This document shows, in pieces, positions 14,546 to 16,763 of a stretch of DNA of 16,763 nt (the first letter of the stretch is position 1; each line of letters starts with the position of its first letter). The translations under genes were made by a program, and so were the position numbers. The notes under the pieces were generated by a model, which saw only the letters and a program-made list of their open reading frames with translations, had not been told where the DNA came from and ran no database searches. The stretch is from positions 1 through 16,763 of the forward strand of contig NZ_UETR01000060.1 of NCBI RefSeq assembly GCF_900491745.1, in the 5' to 3' direction. This DNA comes from Amarolinea aalborgensis (GTDB lineage Bacteria > Chloroflexota > Anaerolineae > SSC4 > Amarolineaceae).

Positions 14546-14795
14546 CCTTGACCAAGACGCCGACGACGGACTGCGTCCGGAATACGACTTCGACTACAGC
14601 AAGGCTCGCCCCAACCGGTTCGCGGGGCAGATAGACATAAGCCAGGTGGTGGTCGTGCTTGATCCGGACATCTCTGAAGTCTTCACGACGTCTGAATCCG
14701 TCAACGCCGTTTTGCGCGCCCTCATCAAAACAATGCCACCAAAGCCAGCCCGTAGAGGACGGTCGGGGTCTACGCGTACACCTGCATATCGCTAG
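14523..14795 (+). CDS. BrnA-like antitoxin partner of BrnT
   Basis: 90 residues, overlapping brnT by 23 bases. The central LRPEYDFDYSKARPNRFA motif and VVVVLDPDISEVFTTSESVN with AVLRALIKTM are typical of the short antitoxins found beside BrnT-like toxins. The first part wraps the toxin; the second is a ribbon-helix-helix-like DNA-binding segment. The last about 18 residues (PKPARRGRSGSTRTPAYR) are basic and look like an added tail. The N-terminal about 15 residues are acidic. It should neutralise BrnT and repress the operon, perhaps at 14225-14239. An upstream SD is weak, so translation may depend on brnT. Confidence 0.85.
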   Translation: MKTTITPNLDQDADDGLRPEYDFDYSKARPNRFAGQIDISQVVVVLDPDISEVFTTSESVNAVLRALIKTMPPKPARRGRSGSTRTPAYR

Positions 14796-14830
14796 CGGAT
14801 GTGCTTGATAGCCAGATTTCGTGGCCACGA

Positions 14831-14873
14831 GCCTAACCGTCGCTTCGAGCGGACCGCCGGAACTCGGCGGTTA
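14831..14873 (+). repeat. Half attC-like site after the toxin-antitoxin genes
   Basis: GCCTAAC (14831-14837) fits the integron left core RYYYAAC. After a six-base spacer comes TTCGAGCGGAC, similar to the L box of known attC sites (TTCAAGC type), followed by the short stem CCGCC-GGAACT-CGGCGG and TTAAGC. The matching right half with GTTRRRY is missing; at 14881 another dispersed repeat begins. It lies 36 bases after the antitoxin stop, where an attC would be expected in a gene cassette. Confidence 0.4.
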
Positions 14874-14880
14874 AGCCCAT

Positions 14881-14921
14881 CTGGAAAAGTCAATCTCCCC
14901 GGCGATCTTGATGATATCGAA
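14881..14921. repeat. 41-base dispersed repeat, second copy
   Basis: 39 of 41 bases match 6678-6718. On the minus strand it reads FDIIKIAGEIDFSRW, then Ala and a TAA stop at 14871-14873, so a gene end seems to have been copied here. It joins directly to promoter repeat copy B. Confidence 0.9.
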
Positions 14922-14923
14922 TT

Positions 14924-14976
14924 TTGCCAAAAAAAGGACCTGATATTTCTCTCGCCGTGATGTAAAATCATGTCAG
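14924..14976 (+). promoter_or_regulatory. 53-base promoter-bearing repeat (copy B)
   Basis: CTGATA (14940-14945), 17 bases, TAAAAT (14963-14968). 46 of 53 positions match 14028-14080. It points toward the attC-like hairpin B and the membrane protein gene, about 400 bases ahead. The -35 is one base weaker than in copy A. Confidence 0.6.
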
Positions 14977-15016
14977 TTGCCCATGCGCCGGACGCACAAC
15001 CGAGGATGATAACAGG

Positions 15017-15048
15017 CAATCCGCGGCGATCCGTGTTCATCCGTGGCC
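15017..15048. repeat. ATCCGTGTTCATCCGTGG-type dispersed repeat
   Basis: CAATCCGCGGCGATCCGTGT followed by TCATCCGTGGCC. From memory, this kind of short repeat with ATCCG units occurs in many copies in several bacterial phyla. Only one copy is in this window. The rest of 14977-15157 shows no gene or structure I can support. Confidence 0.45.
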
Positions 15049-15157
15049 TATTTTCAGGTTAGGCGTGTTTGCCGCTTCGTTGTGCACAGGATAGGCACGC
15101 AAGTCGGCTCTCAAATTCCATATCCCACGTTTTCCGGACGGCTCAGTTCAAGTGGCG

Positions 15158-15255
15158 CCAGAACAGCGCTGGCGCCGGGTTATGCGGCGGCTCGACCGTT
15201 ACGGGAAAGGCGCTGCTGTCTGACTTGCCACCGCATAACCCATATTCCGTTAGGC
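15158..15255 (+). repeat. attC-like hairpin repeat, copy B
   Basis: GGGTTATGC (15177-15185) pairs with GCATAACCC (15233-15241), the arms extending inward by GGCGG and CCACC-like bases. GTTAGGC (15249-15255) follows after ATATTCC. A degenerate left box (GCCAGAAC at 15157-15164) precedes GCGCTGGCGCC. Total length of about 98 bases is within the normal attC range. It shares most bases with copy A. Confidence 0.55.
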
Positions 15256-15372
15256 AGCCAATGTAACGCTGTGGGTCAACCGGCAGAATGACGCACGACT
15301 CGCCGTCAAAGCCCACGTCAGGCCGCGAAAACACGATTTCGACATCACATCTCAAAAGGAGCCATTTCGACC

Positions 15373-16356
15373 ATGAACAGCCGATATAGAGTCACAATCA
15401 GTGAAGAGCCAGGAATTGGTGAGTTGGCTCTTGGAATTCTGGCGCTTGTATTATTCCTGGGTGTCATCGCCGCGGCAGCTGGTGGTATTATTCTGGTAGT
15501 TCTACTTCTTGTCGGTTTGGTTAGCCTGATAGTAAAAAATCCAGAAGTCACAATAGTGCTTCTGGTGATTGCGGGCATTGGCTTAGTCATCTACTTCATC
15601 GTAACGCGTGTTCCTGTCGTTTCCCTTGTGACTGGATTGGGTGGTCTTGTTGGCCTGATTACCTATGTTGTGGCAAGGATGGAACAAGATGATGAGGTAG
15701 GATGGTTTGGAGCTGCGTTTGCCGCAGTCAGTGGCGCAGTAGCGGTATACATCGGTGGAATTATTGGCTCAAAAGCTGGTGAGTTAGTCCGATACATCCT
15801 CGAAAATGAAACTTCGCTGCTGCCTTTCCAAATTGCAGGTTATATCATAGCAGCCATTTGGGTCATTAAGTCGTTTTGGGCATTGCCAGCCCTGGTCGTT
15901 GCAGCAGGAAGAATGGCAATCATAGCCGGTGTAGTAATTACACTGCTTACGGTATTCCTCCCAGTGTCCTCGTGGCTTCACGTTGACTCTCCGAAACAGC
16001 AGTTCTTGGTAACAGCAGTGATTGCTATGTTTGTCGTGACTGTGCTTTCAAGCATCATCAGAATTTTGATCGCAACTACCAAAAACATCGGAAAGATACC
16101 CGCCAAGTCAGTCCTTTTGGGTATTCTCTTGGGTCTGCTTCTCTCTGTCATTCTCGCCCTTCTCAATGGAATCTTGGAGGGCGTCTTTGTGGGAGCATCG
16201 GGGCCTATGCTTTTCGATCTTGTGACGACCCAAAATAACAAAATCACTCGACTGCTGATGAGCTACCCCACCGTGGTCTCCGCGATGTTAGGAGGAGCCG
16301 CATCGGGTTTGTTCTGGTGGTCTCAGTTGCTCAACAGCGTGCGTAAGTCCTACTAA
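15373..16356 (+). CDS. Multi-pass membrane protein of unknown function, AT-richer than its surroundings
   Basis: 327 residues with about nine or ten hydrophobic segments (near 15-34, 36-54, 59-78, 81-101, 110-133, 152-172, 174-198, 210-233, 246-266, 299-319). The N-terminus is short and polar (MNSRYRVTISEEPG), with no cleavable signal. Loops are short; the longest are EQDDE (104-108), ENETS (144-148) and KNPEV. No transporter signature or catalytic motif is recognised. GGAG lies 11 bases before ATG 15373, a little far. Base and codon use differ strongly from the left part of the window (many A/T third positions), which suggests recent acquisition. It follows attC-like copy B and is followed after 34 bases by a CxxC micro-protein with a strong SD, so the two are probably one unit. 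Confidence 0.85.
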   Translation: MNSRYRVTISEEPGIGELALGILALVLFLGVIAAAAGGIILVVLLLVGLVSLIVKNPEVTIVLLVIAGIGLVIYFIVTRVPVVSLVTGLGGLVGLITYVVARMEQDDEVGWFGAAFAAVSGAVAVYIGGIIGSKAGELVRYILENETSLLPFQIAGYIIAAIWVIKSFWALPALVVAAGRMAIIAGVVITLLTVFLPVSSWLHVDSPKQQFLVTAVIAMFVVTVLSSIIRILIATTKNIGKIPAKSVLLGILLGLLLSVILALLNGILEGVFVGASGPMLFDLVTTQNNKITRLLMSYPTVVSAMLGGAASGLFWWSQLLNSVRKSY

Positions 16357-16390
16357 CCATCACAATACCGACTCACAAAGGAGGAATACA

Positions 16391-16504
16391 ATGGAAAGAC
16401 GAGTTTTCCTGGACGAACCGTGCCCCGATTGCAGTGGCACAGGTAATGCGGTATGTCCGGTATGTCACAACTACAGTATCTTCTCAATAAACCGGGGGGA
16501 GTGA
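16391..16504 (+). CDS. 37-residue double-CxxC (zinc-ribbon-like) protein
   Basis: A strong SD, AAGGAGG (16378-16384), stands six bases before ATG 16391. The product is MERRVFLDEPCPDCSGTGNA followed by VCPVCHNYSIFSINRGE. It has CPDC and CPVC eleven residues apart (first Cys to first Cys), the spacing of a small zinc knuckle, and the SGTG between them recalls the Cys-rich repeats of DnaJ. It is short but looks genuine because of its SD, motif and position 34 bases after the membrane protein. It could bind zinc or act as a partner of that protein; both are inference. Confidence 0.7.
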   Translation: MERRVFLDEPCPDCSGTGNAVCPVCHNYSIFSINRGE

Positions 16505-16533
16505 ACTGAGCGCGGTGTCAAGTACAATGATCA

Positions 16534-16563
16534 TAGACAAGCGGCTGTGAGTCGTGCTATACT
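16534..16563 (+). promoter_or_regulatory. Probable promoter of the transposase gene
   Basis: TAGACA (16534-16539), 18 bases, TATACT (16558-16563), 63 bases before the ATG at 16627. It lies inside the segment that would be the left end of an insertion sequence; the exact end and terminal repeat cannot be fixed without the right end. Confidence 0.55.
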
Positions 16564-16626
16564 GCGAGTCGTTGTGCCGGGTGCCGTGAAGCTGAATAGT
16601 CTGACCGGTGCAGGTGGTGAGGGATT

Positions 16627-16763
16627 ATGTTGTTCGAACAGCTTGATCTGGATCAGCTCCAGGATGTAGCGCAGGCCAAGCGTGCCATCGTTGGGTTGCT
16701 GAACTTGGTTGAGGATCTGCAGGCGACGGTGCGCCAGTTGCAAGCCGAGGTGCAGCGACTGCA
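16627..16763 (+). CDS. N-terminus of a probable transposase (IS66-like), cut by the window end
   Basis: 45 codons are visible from ATG 16627, preceded by GGTGAGGG. The sequence MLFEQLDLDQLQDVAQAKRA, then IVGLLNLVEDLQATVRQLQA and EVQRL, is a helical, coiled-coil-like start. It resembles the leucine-rich N-terminus of IS66-type transposases, which carry VxxLLNLxExL and then LQxExQRLR before the zinc-finger and catalytic parts. The catalytic domain lies outside the window, so the family is tentative. Confidence 0.55.
   Translation, partial: MLFEQLDLDQLQDVAQAKRAIVGLLNLVEDLQATVRQLQAEVQRL

Noticed and set aside
14540..14546. GCCTAAC box as another integron core site
   Set aside because: It lies in the brnT/antitoxin overlap, is part of coding sequence, and no L box or matching right half follows.
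14792..15040. 82-residue minus-strand ORF
   Set aside because: Made of the half attC-like site and two dispersed repeats, with no SD or protein-like composition.

Overview
This window most likely comes from a high-GC chromosome of Chloroflexota (Anaerolineae or Caldilineae type). That placement is an inference. It rests on a giant SARP/nSTAND/WD40 regulator, HicBA and BrnT toxin-antitoxin loci, many small dispersed GC-rich repeats and abundant gene remnants. No rRNA, tRNA or CRISPR array is visible.

Left part (1-4456, + strand): two long, tightly spaced genes. The first enters the window already open and is the C-terminal part of a DUF6603-type protein. The second encodes a 720-residue protein I do not recognise. 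They look like an operon. Positions 4457-5138 hold no convincing gene but several repeats: a 27-base GC-rich tandem repeat, eight full copies of a 21-base repeat, and a long imperfect hairpin. A 26-base piece of that hairpin occurs exactly, in inverted orientation, inside the end of the DUF6603 gene.

Middle part (5139-13395): a GrpB-family gene (-); a 49-codon ORF overlapping a DUF1801 gene by four bases (+); a stretch of apparent gene remnants (6412-6803); and a 1484-residue regulator (-). That regulator has an N-terminal winged helix, BTAD, nSTAND NTPase, one membrane-like helix and 14 WD40 repeats. Next come hicB with a hicA broken by a single internal TGA (-), then a small exported protein and a two-domain lipoprotein (+).

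Right part (13396-16763): accessory DNA. A possible MFS-transporter remnant and a dispersed repeat lead into a region with two copies of a 53-base promoter-bearing repeat. It also has two copies of a hairpin ending in GTTAGGC and one half-site starting GCCTAAC. These resemble integron attC sites, although no integrase is visible. A BrnT toxin and its antitoxin-like partner lie between the first hairpin and the half-site. After the second hairpin comes a clearly more AT-rich multi-pass membrane protein, followed by a 37-residue protein with two CxxC pairs. The window closes in the first 45 codons of a probable transposase.

The accessory content (toxin-antitoxin loci, remnants, repeats, a possible cassette region, a transposase) suggests a plastic region beside conserved genes.
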